This document shows positions 19,949 to 31,770 of a DNA stretch of 64,000 bases, in pieces. The notes below the pieces were generated by a model. It worked only from the letters and a program-made list of their open reading frames with translations. It had not been told where the DNA came from and searched no databases. The stretch's first letter is position 1, and every line of letters starts with the position of its first letter. This stretch comes from Paraniabella hibiscisoli (GTDB taxonomy: Bacteria; Bacteroidota; Bacteroidia; Chitinophagales; Chitinophagaceae), in NCBI RefSeq assembly GCF_022512515.1, contig NZ_JAKWBK010000001.1:3596001-3660000 (forward strand), read 5' to 3'. The position numbers were made by a program, and so were the translations under genes.

Positions 19949-20220
19949 TATCATCTACATCTTCCTAAATTGAATTTTACTATATTTTTTTACTCTAATA
20001 ACGATCCAGCGCTTCGGCCTGGATCATGTTGTTGGGAGGAAAGTAAAAGTAATAGTGTCACCGGGAATGAAAACCTGGATCGGTGTTAACCGTTGAATAC
20101 CGGACTCAGATCTGATCCGCCCACTTAGATGGTAGAATATTTTTGCACATGATTTATTTATTGAAATGGCTTTTGTTTATTTGCAGATTCTTAATTGTAT
20201 AGGCTACGAAAAACACGGCA

Positions 20221-20826
20221 ATGAGTATTTATAGGTTTTCCGAAGTTTTAAACGATACCCTTTCTTATTTTTTATTAGGTGACCTAGTCGCTCTAAACAA
20301 CTATAAAAAGACACACAATTTACCGGATGATCTGGCAACAGAATTTACAACCCGCGAGTCAGGAGACCAGGTAGTGGCAGATGGTGTGATGATCCCTTTG
20401 TCGGATGTAGCCAACTATCCCTATACTATTATATTCAATTTATCGGAAACACCAGAGCTACTGAAGCCCGGTAATCAACTACAGCTACGCCAAAGCGGGT
20501 ATATTTTGAAAGTCGAAAGCGGCAGCATCATGTTATTTACCTGGTGGATTTTAAACAATTTTACCGACGAACGTATTGCTGAAAAGATACAATTCGCCCG
20601 GGCAAATCAGCTACCCATTATCGAACTCGAGAACGGTTGGTATAAGGTAGAAATATTGGGTGGACAAATTGTACAGTCAACTGAAATCACCAACCAACAA
20701 GGTCAAAAATCAGTATTGAGCGGACTTGAGCCTGCATTTGAATTTCTGATCAGTAAAACAGGGTCAAAAGAAAGTTGCACGGCTGATATCTTCAGATCGT
20801 ATAAGTTAGGGAGTGACGCGTATTAA
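20221..20826 (+). CDS. hypothetical protein, 201 residues
   Basis: A complete cytosolic protein with no signal peptide or membrane helix. It begins with a helical segment (RFSEVLNDTLSYFLLGDLVALN), followed by a beta-rich region with a short TWWILNNFTDERIAEKI helix and a final strand-rich part, VEILGGQIV. The mix resembles small immunity-type or DUF proteins common in Bacteroidota accessory regions, but I do not recognise a family. It stands 272 bases after the DsbA-like gene and 64 bases before the hydrolase. No regulatory site is evident. Confidence 0.6.
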   Translation: MSIYRFSEVLNDTLSYFLLGDLVALNNYKKTHNLPDDLATEFTTRESGDQVVADGVMIPLSDVANYPYTIIFNLSETPELLKPGNQLQLRQSGYILKVESGSIMLFTWWILNNFTDERIAEKIQFARANQLPIIELENGWYKVEILGGQIVQSTEITNQQGQKSVLSGLEPAFEFLISKTGSKESCTADIFRSYKLGSDAY

Positions 20827-20890
20827 ATAGCAGTTTGCTAAAACTGAGCATTAAGTTCAAAAGTTTTAAACTTTGTAATCCAGATATCCA

Positions 20891-21808
20891 ATGAAATTTT
20901 TTATTGCAGCTTTTATGACGCTGATCTGTTTTTCTATAAAAGCGCAGGTGATTTATTCGAAAGATTACGGTAGCCCACAAAATACAGCTATCATTTTTAT
21001 TCACGGCGGACCCAGTGGTAATTCAAACCTCTTCGAAGCCACCACAGCCCAGGCTTTGGCCGATCGCGGGTTCTATGTCATAGTGTATGATAGACGTGGA
21101 GAAGGGCGCTCAAAAGATGAAGAGGCAACAATGACTTTTAAGGAAAGTTTCCGGGACCTGTTAGGCATCTATGAAAAATATCATTTAAATAAAGCCGTCA
21201 TCCTGGCTCATAGTTTTGGAGGCATTATTGCAACACTATTTGTACAGGAGCATCCGGAAAAAGTAAGTGCTTTTATCTTGGCTGGCGCATTGTTTTCGCA
21301 ACAGGAAACCTATGATCATATTTTGAAATCAGCCAGCACACATTTTAAAAATGATAGCACAAAGATTGCTGAAATCGCTGCGATTGAGCTGTTAGGGAAG
21401 CATACAGCCGATTACCGTAAACGGTGTTATGAAATGGCTGGTAAAATGAATTTCTTCAACATGCCAAATCCCACAACAGACAGTAAAAACCTGCGGGACG
21501 CGTTTGAAGAAAGTGTATTTTATGCTACCAATGTAAGAAATCATGAATCCCCCATCAAGTTTTATAGAAATGAAACCGCGAATAATTTGGATAACCAGCC
21601 GGTATTAAGAAGTATACTTAAAAAAGGGGTTCCGATTTATGCTATATACGGGCAAGAAGATGGTGTATTTTCTGCTACGCAACTTTCACATTTGAAAAAT
21701 ATTGTTGGAAACAAAAATTTTAAGATGATCAGCAACTGCTCCCATTATCTCTTTGTGGACCAACAGTCGGCATTTCTACAGTTTGTAGCGCAAAAACTGG
21801 GGAAATAA
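20891..21808 (+). CDS. exported alpha/beta hydrolase
   Basis: A complete protein of 305 residues with a signal peptide (MKFFIAAFMTLICFSIKAQ). The alpha/beta-hydrolase core shows the oxyanion-hole motif IFIHGGPSGNS, the nucleophile elbow LAHSFGG (Ser about residue 116), a late Asp in YGQEDGVF and the catalytic His in SNCSHYLF. The HGGP motif is typical of proline iminopeptidase-like and related hydrolases; the lid region is short. The export signal suggests periplasmic action on peptides or esters. The exact substrate is not readable. It is a monocistronic gene by spacing. Confidence 0.85.
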   Translation: MKFFIAAFMTLICFSIKAQVIYSKDYGSPQNTAIIFIHGGPSGNSNLFEATTAQALADRGFYVIVYDRRGEGRSKDEEATMTFKESFRDLLGIYEKYHLNKAVILAHSFGGIIATLFVQEHPEKVSAFILAGALFSQQETYDHILKSASTHFKNDSTKIAEIAAIELLGKHTADYRKRCYEMAGKMNFFNMPNPTTDSKNLRDAFEESVFYATNVRNHESPIKFYRNETANNLDNQPVLRSILKKGVPIYAIYGQEDGVFSATQLSHLKNIVGNKNFKMISNCSHYLFVDQQSAFLQFVAQKLGK

Positions 21809-21994
21809 CAAAATCGGCAGAATCGATATAGATTAGTTGATAAAAACATCCCGATAGTTAAGTTGTGTTATCCCGATCGGGTGTCGAAAAAATAAGCTCA
21901 TCTGGTCGAAGCGGTGGAATATTTAAATGAGAAAAACGCGGTCACAGGTGTTGGTAAACAGGAGAAGACGGGTTTATACAATTACCTTGGGATA

Positions 21995-22617
21995 TTATAA
22001 ATTCTGATAAGCCTGCTCTATTAAAAAATTCACAGCTTCCTTTACTTCATTTCTCCCTTCTTCACTTTTCATATCCAGCCCACAAAAAATGCTGCCGTTA
22101 ACAGCCTGGTACATATTTAGATAATATAGCCCGGAAATAAGCACAGCGGTAATCGCCCGATATCGGTTTGCTTTATCGCCAAAGTGAGGATCAACAATTG
22201 CCTGAAACAACCGTTCTCCGTTTTCTTCTTGTTTATCGGTTAGCTTTTTCAAAGATTTCCGGCTTTCAGAAAGACGCCAGATGATGATTCTTTGGAATTC
22301 TTTGTTTTTGAACATATACTCAAACTGCGACGATAGCATCTCTTTGGTTAAAGCTTCGCCACCGTCGGTGATTTCAGTTGGCACATCAATAACATTACTC
22401 CAGAAATCATGATTACGGATATACTCATCAATCAATTGGTCGGTACCGCCGAAATAATTATATATCAGTTTTTTATCCAGACCTGCAGTAGCGGCAATGT
22501 CGTTCACCTTTAAGGCCGTGTAGCCTTTTGTTTTGAGCAGTTTGCCAACGGCGTTCAGTAGTTTTTGTTTACTTTTTCCTTGCTTCTGATAGGCCCCTCA
22601 ACTATTTTTCGTTTCAT
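21995..22617 (-). CDS. TetR/AcrR-family transcriptional regulator, one frameshift
   Basis: The N-terminal helix-turn-helix reads KQKLLNAVGKLLKTKGYTALKVNDIAATAGLDKKLIYNYFGG, a standard TetR DNA-binding domain, but its first part lies in another frame. One more A in the GGAAAAAG run near 22570 joins ATG 22617 (MKRKIVEGPIRSKEK) to it. The C-terminal ligand-binding domain is all-helical and ends in AVNFLIEQAYQNL. It regulates an unknown target. The promoter region upstream (22618-22773) is shared with the decayed DUF5694 gene, a possible former target. Confidence 0.85.
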
Positions 22618-22773
22618 AAAAAAATGATTCCGTCAATTGAGAATGAATCATGATCAAAGTTAATTAACTTTTTTCCGTCACTAATTAGTGACTTATTGTA
22701 AGTTTGTGATATCAAAAACTGCTGCTGAATATTGATGCATTCTGATAGGCACTGTAGATTGACATGGCAAATA

Positions 22774-23154
22774 ATGACAATGATTAGCATAACAGGGATT
22801 GCGTTTTTATTTTTGTTGACATCTGTTCACAATTGCTTTTCGCAGCAAAAAACAAATGTGATATTAATAGGTTCCAATCATTTTAATAGTTCGGGGTTCG
22901 ACAGAAGTAAACTAGCAGATATAGATCTAATAGCTCCTTCCAGGCAAAGAGAACTTGAAGAGCAGACAACTGCGATTTCGAAAAAGTATCATCCTGATAA
23001 TTTGATCATGTATGCCAATGTATAAAACCAGATATCAGAAAAAGACAGAAATATCGTTATAATTGTAGGCGTTGGTCATGCAGCGATGTTTTATGAGTTT
23101 ATAAAAAATGACCCCAATTTTAATCTTGTAGAATTCAATGAAGCAATCCGGTAA
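22774..23154 (+). pseudogene. remnant of a DUF5694 family gene with internal deletion
   Basis: The start encodes a signal peptide (SITGIAFLFLLTSVHNCFS) and TNVILIGSNHFNSSGFDRSKL, the N-terminus of DUF5694 proteins, which are about 250-280 residues. The frame stops at 23025 after MYANV. In the same frame, directly after the TAA, the sequence reads DRNIVIIVGVGHAAMFYEF and FNLVEFNEAIR, the typical end of the family, closing at 23154. About half of the protein between the two parts is missing. A one-base error cannot explain this, so I treat it as a true deletion relic. An upstream in-frame ATG at 22732 exists. Confidence 0.65.
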
Positions 23155-23183
23155 ATGAAACAGGTTCGTTTTTTTCTAATCGT

Positions 23184-24216
23184 GTGGGCAAGGTTTTAGT
23201 ATATTTTGTGCTATTAATGCTGATGGCTGGTTGTGCCGATCAGCAGAAGGAGCATAGAGGGACTGTAGAAGACACTGTTTTAGCCGACGTTCCTTTTGAA
23301 GGCAATGCCGGAGATGCCAATGGGGAGGAAGAGTATCCTCCAGCCCTTTATAGTTTCAATACCATAGGTGGTGAAGTGATAAGGGTCTCTGCTTCCGAAC
23401 AGTCGGAGCGTGATCCCTTTTTTCTTGTCGGAGATGCAAACCAGGTTATTGTAACCAAATACCTGGATAAAAAGATAATCAAAACAGATACGCTGCTCGA
23501 TAATGAATTTGTATATACCCGTATCGATTCTGCGAGTATGGAACAAAAACTTAACGGGAATAACCACTACCTGCTAATGACCGCTAAAGAAACCTTTAAG
23601 GGACAGGCTATTACTGAAAAAACGGTCAATTTTATTTTGGTTGATGTAAACACACTCGAGCATTATACGCTCGTTTACGAAGGTGAATCTTCCATTAGGT
23701 GCTACGAATGTATCGATGGCGCTTTTAAACCCGCTCCGTTATTAGAGAAGTATCCTTTGATAAAGACAATGCTGCAGCAATATGCCAATAAAAGTAAATG
23801 GGTGTACCTGCCTGCAACAAAGGCTGAAAAGGACGCCAGGCATTTTATCAACTACGAGCAAAAGTGGAATGCAGATAATAAAGCAGGTAATCATTTGGCA
23901 AACGGACATTCGGGTATTGCTGAACCCATTTACAGTACATATTATAAGGATAATATTTTTAAGCTTACCGCAGCACACGCCAGTGTTACTGATTCTATAG
24001 AAAATGAACGGTTTAGGATCCTTTCTTTTTCAGAGGAAATATCCTGGGTTTTGACAAACAGAAGCAGCTTTACTTTCCTATATATATTGAGAGTTGTGTT
24101 ACCGGTTGTGATAAGAAAATAAAGTTTACTTCCCCTAAAACTATAGAAATCACATATGATGAGTATAACGGGAAAGAAGTTTACACCGTTCAGTTAGATG
24201 AAATCTTATTTCAGTA
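23184..24216 (+). CDS. hypothetical lipoprotein, one frameshift
   Basis: From GTG 23184 the protein starts GKVLVYFVLLMLMAGCADQ, a lipoprotein signal with lipobox MAGC. The mature part is acidic and beta-rich; it contains CYECIDGAFKPAP with a C-x-x-C pair and a long domain of unknown fold. The frame is lost near 24035 (TTTTTCAGAGG), after which the second frame continues as GFDKQKQLYFPIYIESCVTGC and ends in VQLDEILFQ at 24216. An ATG at 23155 is in another frame and could be the true start if the T run at 23169-23175 is also miscounted. I do not recognise the family. Confidence 0.6.
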
Positions 24217-24238
24217 ACCACTAAAGTAGATCATCTCA

Positions 24239-24613
24239 TTATAGCCTGCAGATGACCTCGATATTGGGGGGATTATTTTGCGAATCATAAAACCTCAGTT
24301 GCGAATTGTAAATGCAGCCACTCTCGAAGAGCCGGGTTTCGTTTTTTTGTATCTGGTATGCAACAGGAAACATTATTGTATGCCCGAGCTCAACCCACCG
24401 GAAATGGATATTATTCAACACCAGGGAAGAGAGTTTGGCGATGTCAGCCGTTGCAAACCATGAGACTTTTGAGGCCGTTGCTACCCCAACCATCCAGCCA
24501 AGCGATATAAACCGGTTTTTCCTTCTTGGATTATGAAATACCAAAAACCGGGTTTGTCCAGGGGCTAAATACACCAGCCGTTTTGAGAGCTGCTCATTAA
24601 GCTGTGTTGCCAT
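24239..24613 (-). CDS. hypothetical protein, about 124 residues
   Basis: From ATG 24613 the frame encodes a mildly basic protein with mixed alpha/beta composition: RLVYLAPGQTRFLVFHNP, FISLGWMVGVATASKVSW and a beta-rich C-terminus with CIYNSQLRFYDSQNNPPN. No signal peptide and no recognised motif. It is convergent with the lipoprotein gene (22 bases apart) and divergent from the CbrC-like gene, leaving only 41 bases for two promoters. A plus-strand frame overlaps here, but the minus-strand one is longer and better composed. Confidence 0.45.
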   Translation of the reverse strand: MATQLNEQLSKRLVYLAPGQTRFLVFHNPRRKNRFISLGWMVGVATASKVSWFATADIAKLSSLVLNNIHFRWVELGHTIMFPVAYQIQKNETRLFESGCIYNSQLRFYDSQNNPPNIEVICRL

Positions 24614-24654
24614 ACATTTCTTTACATTTGAGAATATCAACACATAAAACGGTT

Positions 24655-25226
24655 ATGGGGAAAATATTTGAGCTGATTGCAGATCAGGCTTTAGAAAAGC
24701 TGGACGAGTACTATGATGAGTGTCACATTTGTGAAGACACAGATGTAGATTTATATAGTTATCAGGGGGTATTGACGCTTCCGGATGGAACAACTGATGA
24801 TGATATTTATGCAGCCTGCGCAACCTGTATCGGCTTAAAGCCATTAAGACATACTGGAGAACAGGATTATATACGAGCCATAAAAAATACGTAAACTCGT
24901 TAGATCAGTTAACGGAGGATATGAAATGGACGCTTATCGAAGCTTTAATAAGCAAGAGCAGGAAAACACCAGATATTCCTATGTTTTTGCAACGTGTAGA
25001 CCGGCCGTTATGTTGCAAAGACATCACTGAATTTACGGGCTATCCCGCTAATGATGATGAACTGTACCTGGTCGGCGATCAGGATATCTACTGGGAAGAA
25101 GGAGTAAAAGGGAGAGCTTCGATGTACGACTTCAGGGTTCATGGAAGCCCGGAAAGCTTAAGAGAAATAGCCCGGTTTACCTGCCGCCATTGTAGTAAAA
25201 AGTATTTTACCTTTCAATTCACCTGA
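24655..25226 (+). CDS. CbrC-like zinc-ribbon protein, one frameshift
   Basis: Two frames join into one protein of about 190 residues if one A is added to the AAAAAA run near 24888 (giving KKYVNSLDQLTEDM). Cysteine pairs C-H-I-C (about residue 23), CATC (about 60) and CRHC near the C-terminus suggest bound zinc. The layout of an N-terminal CxxC zone with DGTTDDDIYAACATC and a C-terminal helical part resembles the CbrC/UPF0167 family, which is poorly characterised. The match is by pattern only. The gene stands alone between unknown genes. Confidence 0.5.
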
Positions 25227-25344
25227 TTGTTTAAAGTGGTGACTATAAGCTATATTGAAAGTAATAAGCTTTACGGTAAATAGTATCGTACCAGAGCCGC
25301 TTGTGGAGATTCTTTTTTGCGTGTTGCTGTGCCAGGGTAGCCGG

Positions 25345-25849
25345 TTAGTTCCCGAATTCTTTTTTATCCCACCAGGGGAAGTCGTGCTGCATACCTTCAG
25401 GATTATCTCCGGTTAAACTGTCTTTGCTTAAATCTAGTTTTTTGATGATGGTCCCTGCTGTTGTACTGTCACAGTTAAAGGAAAACATGTAATCGGCATC
25501 CTGCCCGATGGCGTCATCAAAGCAATAAATATTTTCCACATCTGGCGTAATAGCTACCTGCAGAAAGTGCCGGAAGTTTTTAAGGTTGGCGTCTGTATCT
25601 GCCCGGTCACTGTCAAAAGAGGGAAAGAACGGATCAATAATGTTTTTAGCGAGCTTGGTAGTTACCTCTTTACCCTTGTCTACAGTATAATGAAGGGTGT
25701 AAATGCCTGTTCCAACCAACGTGAAAAAAGCAAGCAGGGAAACCAGAAATAGTCCTTTGCTTTTTTTTAATGATGGCCATAACCCAAAACACCAGTATAA
25801 TGACCAATAATAACATTAGTGCCGACGCTAGTATTTTCAATTTCAACAT
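25345..25849 (-). CDS. hypothetical membrane protein with two N-terminal helices, one frameshift
   Basis: From ATG 25849 the first helix is LKILASALMLLLVIILVFWVM, followed by a Lys-rich turn (IIKKK) and, after one added base in the A run near 25765, a second helix GLFLVSLLAFFTLVGTGIYTL. The remaining 120 residues form a hydrophilic domain with a conserved-looking pair of cysteines (IYCFDDA, SFNCDSTTAG) and end in PWWDKKEFGN. The domain should face the outside if the loop of lysines is inside. Family unknown. It is downstream of, and co-directional with, the exported protein at 25910-26677. Confidence 0.55.
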
Positions 25850-25909
25850 AAAGCCTGCTTGCTTTTTTATAAATTTTCATGGTATTTGCGTTGCACTAAA
25901 CCGGTGTTT

Positions 25910-26677
25910 TCAGGCTTCGTCAATGATCCACGTAGGATAGTCATCAACATACACCCACTTGCCATTTTCTTTCTTGATAAAGATAAAGCTCCTGCAAATC
26001 TTATCATCACCACATAAAAAGGAGAACAGGTAACAGCCCTTCGTACCATCTGCATTAAAAACCGCACGATATACTTTATCTGCCTGCAGGCAAAACTCAT
26101 TTTTATCGCAGTCTGTTGCTTTTTTCTGGTATTGGTAATGATCTATGTTAAAAGACGACAGTTCAATTGGGATACTCTTCTCCTTATAATGGATCTGTTG
26201 TTTGACCAGTTCGATATATGCTTCACCAATGACCGTATCAAAACGATGCAGGGCATTTTTTTGAAAATCATCCACCAGGTTCGGGTAATTGTTTTGCCAC
26301 CCGGCTTCTGTCTTCAGATCCTTGCTTCCGGCAACATATTGATAAGCGTATATGGTATCAGTTAGCTGAACCATTACTTTTTGAGTTTGAAGTTGCAGCG
26401 TCACAGAATCAACATAATGATCAAAGTCGGCTATGTCTTTATAAATATCCTTCCGTTTAGCAGAATCTGGTTCAAAAGCAAGGGCCATATTATGGTAATC
26501 CCTCATCATTTGGTACCCTTTGTTGGTTCTTAAATAACTGGCTGCCGAATTAGGATTGGTATTCAGGTACTGGCAAAGCGTTTCCCTGATAATTGATTTT
26601 TCTGTAGCAAGATCTATGGATTGAGAAGCGGCTGATAGTGCCAAAAACGAAAAAAGTAGGGGTAAGATCAGTTTCAT
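25910..26677 (-). CDS. exported hypothetical protein, 255 residues
   Basis: Complete, with signal peptide MKLILPLLFSFLALSAASQ. The first half is helical (residues 20-110), the second half is beta-rich with cysteines in DCDKNEFCLQADK and FLCGDDKICRSF, possibly two disulfides, and the tail FIKKENGKWVYVDDYPTW resembles the strand pattern of NTF2-like or lumazine-type beta folds. Function unknown. It precedes the two-helix membrane gene by 60 bases on the same strand, so the pair may be co-transcribed. An adjacent A/T-rich 250-base gap separates it from the ABC-F gene. Confidence 0.65.
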   Translation of the reverse strand: MKLILPLLFSFLALSAASQSIDLATEKSIIRETLCQYLNTNPNSAASYLRTNKGYQMMRDYHNMALAFEPDSAKRKDIYKDIADFDHYVDSVTLQLQTQKVMVQLTDTIYAYQYVAGSKDLKTEAGWQNNYPNLVDDFQKNALHRFDTVIGEAYIELVKQQIHYKEKSIPIELSSFNIDHYQYQKKATDCDKNEFCLQADKVYRAVFNADGTKGCYLFSFLCGDDKICRSFIFIKKENGKWVYVDDYPTWIIDEA

Positions 26678-26803
26678 AAGTATGTTATTGCAGCATGCAA
26701 TATACCTGTAAGAAATGAGGTAAAATGAGGTTTTTGAAATTTATCTTCTTAAATAAATGGTAACTAGTTGAATAAGTAGGGTTTAAATAATTAATTTATT
26801 TAA

Positions 26804-28558
<1,755 letters not shown>

Positions 28559-28578
28559 AAAAATGATAAAGTAATAGC

Positions 28579-28605
28579 AGAGGCGGGGAGACCCGCCTCT
28601 TTTTT
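28579..28605 (+). terminator. intrinsic terminator after ABC-F
   Basis: Arms AGAGGCGGG (28579-28587) and CCCGCCTCT (28592-28600), loop GAGA, followed by a T run to 28605. Nine perfect base pairs. Confidence 0.9.
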
Positions 28606-28704
28606 ATGTATACCGCTCATCACAATTTCATTGTAAAAATGATGGTTTTTGGTACTTTCATCCTCCTGTATATGTTGTTTTTCGTTTTACATTAAGAATA
28701 CATT

Positions 28705-29898
28705 ATGACAAAAAAGTTTCTATTTACTGTTTCACTGTCCTTTGCTATGGGAAGTTTATTACATGCGCAGGACGACCTTATTAAAAAAATAAGCGATAAT
28801 AAGACCCAGGGTAAGGCAGGTTATACTTTTAAAAGAACTATCGACCTGGCAACAACGCCGATCGAGAACCAGGGGTCATCCGGAACCTGCTGGAGTTATT
28901 CAACCAATTCTTTCCTGGAGTCGGAGATGATCAAAGCCGGCAGAACACCGGTTCCACTCGCCAAGATATACACCGCGCGATGCTCTTATATTGATAAGGC
29001 CGACAATTTTGTAAGAATGAACGGCGCCGTAAGCTGGGGCGATGGAGGTGAGCCACACGACGTGGTGAATATGTATGCCAAATACGGTATTGTTCCCTAT
29101 GATAATTATACCGGCCTGGTAAATGGCACCACCAAAAATAATTTTAATGCGATGCAAACCGGTTTGAAAGCTATGCTGGATTCTGTCGTAAAAAATCTTA
29201 CAGGAACTGTTGATCTTACCTGGAAGGAACGTTTTAAGGATTCGCTTGATAAGTACCTGGGAGCAGTACCTCAGCAATTTGAGTACAAGGGAAAAAAATA
29301 TACTCCTGTAAGCTTTGCAAAGGAAGTAGTGGGCCTGAACCCGGATGACTATATAGAATTCATTTCTCAGAATAATACACCCTATTGGCAGAAAGCCATG
29401 ATGATGGTGCCTGACAACTGGGCTTTTCAGTGGGACTGGAATATTCCCGCACAGGAGTTCACGAATATCATTGATCATGCATTAAAACAGGGCTATACCG
29501 TTGCCTGGGGAACAGATGTATCCGAGCCATTTTTCAGCTGGCCTAATGGTGTAGCTTTTGTTCCTCAAGATCCGGAGAACTATAAGGGTGGATTGACCGA
29601 CGAGCAAAAGAAAGAGCTGTTTAATGGCCCCAAGCCTGAGCCCGAAATTACTGCTGCGTTAAGGCAGAAAGGGTTGGAGAACCTGAGAACTACCGATGAT
29701 CACGGTATGCATATAGTTGGCATGGCCAAAGATCAGAACGGTAAGGACTATTACCTGGTTAAAAACTCATGGGGTGAAAGCAATGATTTCAAAGGATTTT
29801 TATACGTGACCAAAGCCTATGTACAATATAAAACAACAGGACTAATGGTAAATAAAAAAGCATTACCGGCAAATATTAAACAGAAGATCGGTATTTAA
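28705..29898 (+). CDS. exported C1-family cysteine peptidase (bleomycin-hydrolase-like)
   Basis: A complete protein of 397 residues with signal peptide MTKKFLFTVSLSFAMGSLLHAQ. The papain-type active site is intact: Gln of PIENQGSSGTCWSYS (oxyanion Gln and nucleophile Cys about residue 71), His of DDHGMHIVGM and Asn of LVKNSWGES. The long insertion between Cys and His and the DDHGMHIVG form are those of aminopeptidase C/bleomycin hydrolase relatives. Those are normally cytosolic, so the signal peptide suggests a periplasmic or outer-surface branch common in Bacteroidota. It trims peptides. It is flanked by terminators on both sides and is therefore monocistronic. Confidence 0.9.
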   Translation: MTKKFLFTVSLSFAMGSLLHAQDDLIKKISDNKTQGKAGYTFKRTIDLATTPIENQGSSGTCWSYSTNSFLESEMIKAGRTPVPLAKIYTARCSYIDKADNFVRMNGAVSWGDGGEPHDVVNMYAKYGIVPYDNYTGLVNGTTKNNFNAMQTGLKAMLDSVVKNLTGTVDLTWKERFKDSLDKYLGAVPQQFEYKGKKYTPVSFAKEVVGLNPDDYIEFISQNNTPYWQKAMMMVPDNWAFQWDWNIPAQEFTNIIDHALKQGYTVAWGTDVSEPFFSWPNGVAFVPQDPENYKGGLTDEQKKELFNGPKPEPEITAALRQKGLENLRTTDDHGMHIVGMAKDQNGKDYYLVKNSWGESNDFKGFLYVTKAYVQYKTTGLMVNKKALPANIKQKIGI

Positions 29899-29921
29899 TA
29901 TTATTGAATTCAATAGCTCTT

Positions 29922-29953
29922 AAAGCCTCCTGCTAAATAACAGGAGGCTTTTT
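29922..29953 (+). terminator. intrinsic terminator after C1 peptidase
   Basis: Arms AAAGCCTCCTG (29922-29932) and CAGGAGGCTTT (29941-29951) with an eight-base A/T loop, then T residues. Eleven base pairs. Confidence 0.9.
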
Positions 29954-30291
29954 CGATAGAGTAATAAACGTTGCTGTAGTAATAGTTTGATAACGCTTTT
30001 TGTCCTTTAAGGACAAGATATTGATAGTGGTAGGTTCAATAAGAGCTGCTGCGTGCCCTAGGTACGCAACCCTGAACAAAGCAACCAATTAAATTACCAG
30101 CCCGGTTTCGGGAACGTTTGCGTACATTTTCTCGGCTGGTTTCGTTAGCAGGCAATTTTTATGTGATATATTGAAGCAACATAGCCATTCCACCTGCTTA
30201 TTTTATTGCCATTAATAAGCGGGTAACTCTCGAATCGGAATAGATGCTATGATCGAAAACTATATTATTTCTAACGTAAAGCTGTCTAAAA
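29954..30291. other. intergenic region, small palindrome only
   Basis: About 340 bases upstream of the oxidoreductase gene. It contains the inverted repeat TTGTCC (30000-30005) / GGACAA (30011-30016) with loop TTTAA and a mixed stretch around 30100-30140, but no convincing reading frame or RNA. The repeat may be an operator; no evidence beyond symmetry. Confidence 0.45.
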
Positions 30292-31688
30292 ATGGAAAAT
30301 CAATCCCGTAGGTCATTCCTGTATTCTTTAAGTATGCTGGCTGCTGGCACCGCACTAACCAGTCCGCTGTATGGGTTCAGTACAACTAAAAACTAAAACT
30401 GGTACTGGTGGGAACCGGTGTAAGAGGTATCTCATTCTGGGGTAAGCGATTGATTGAGCAATACCCCGATAAACTGGAGTTTGTAGGTCTCTGCGATATC
30501 AACCCGGGAAGGGTGGAGTATGCAAAAAAGTTTATGGGCACATCCTGTCCCACATTCACCGACTTTGATAAAATGATTAAAGAGCAGAAGCCCGATTTGA
30601 TTATTGTTACAACAAAAGACGCCGTTCACCATGAGTACATCATCAAAGGATTAAAATATGGCTGCGATGTACTGACGGAAAAACCATTGACCATTGATGA
30701 AGATAAATGTCAGCAGATACTTGCAGCAGAAAGAGCATCTAATAGAAAGCTGATTGTTGGATTTAATTATCGCTGGGGTCCTTATGTTACGAAAATAAAA
30801 GAGCTATTGGCAGAAGGAGCCATTGGCGAAGTAACGTCAGTAGATTTCAACTGGTACCTGAATACCCACCATGGCGCTTCTTATTTCAGGAGATGGCATG
30901 GACTGATGAATGGCGGAGGATCATTATGGGTACATAAAGCAACACACCACTTTGATCTGTTGAATTGGTGGCTGGATTCAGACCCTGAGGAAGTGTTTGC
31001 TTATGGCGCCCTGGAACATTATGGAAAGAATGGCCCTTACCGGGCTAAAAATTGCCGTAGCTGCGATCACAAAAAGGATTGTAAGTACTATTGGGATATT
31101 ACCAAAAGTAATCATGATATGCGCCTGTATGTTGACAATGAGAAACATGATGGTTACTTGCGGGACGCCTGCCTGTTTCGCAACGAGATAGATATTTATG
31201 ATAAGATGTCGGCGCAAATTAAATATGCCAATAAAGCGATTGTTAATTATTCCCTTACTACCTATTCTCCATTCGAGGGATGGCGGTTGGCCTTTAACGG
31301 TCAGAAGGGGCGCATTGAAGCATGGACAGATATACCGTTTTTCAAAAATGAAAACCTGAGCCAGGCGGAATTGCATGCAGCAGAAATGAACCAGAATTTA
31401 AAAGAAGATATAGCTGTGGAGCCTGTGATTCTCTTTAAGAATTGGGAGAACTTTAAAACAATTAATGTTACCAGCGAAAGAGGCGGTCATGGAGGTGGTG
31501 ACAAGAGACTGCACGATAAAATCTTTGTAAATCCTAATGCAGCCGATCCTTTAAAACATTCGGCAGGGGTAAGGGATGGGGTGATGTCCGTATTAATTGG
31601 TGTTGCGGCAAGAAAGAGTATTCAAACCGGGCAGCCTATTAAAATTGCAGGTTTGACAGATTTAAAACCTACGGCCAACAGGGTATAG
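30292..31688 (+). CDS. Tat-exported Gfo/Idh/MocA family oxidoreductase, one frameshift
   Basis: From ATG 30292 the protein begins with a twin-arginine signal: QSRRSFLYSLSMLAAGTALT. One A missing in the CTAAAAAC run near 30390 separates it from the core, which starts KLKLVLVGTGVRGISFWG, a Rossmann nucleotide-binding motif. Then come TEKPLTIDEDKC (the conserved EKP), FNYRWGPY and NGGGSLWVHKATHHFDL with the catalytic-type Lys/His. CRSCDHKKDCKYY adds a cluster of cysteines around 31060. Tat export fits a protein folded with NAD(P) in the cytoplasm. The family includes alpha-N-acetylgalactosaminidases and sugar dehydrogenases; substrate unknown. A terminator follows. Confidence 0.87.
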
Positions 31689-31710
31689 AAAATTCAATGG
31701 CTATATTTAA

Positions 31711-31748
31711 AAACTCCGGTTCGTTCAACACAAACCGGAGTTTTTTTT
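31711..31748. terminator. intrinsic terminator between oxidoreductase and VOC gene
   Basis: Arms AACTCCGGTT (31712-31721) and AACCGGAGTT (31733-31742), eleven-base loop, with a T run on the plus strand. It closes the oxidoreductase transcript and lies between convergent genes. Confidence 0.88.
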
Positions 31749-31770
31749 GTAAGATATAAGTAGGCAAATA

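Noticed and set aside
28900..29478. Long minus-strand frame inside the C1 peptidase gene
   Set aside because: Shadow of a well-supported protein with intact catalytic triad on the plus strand.
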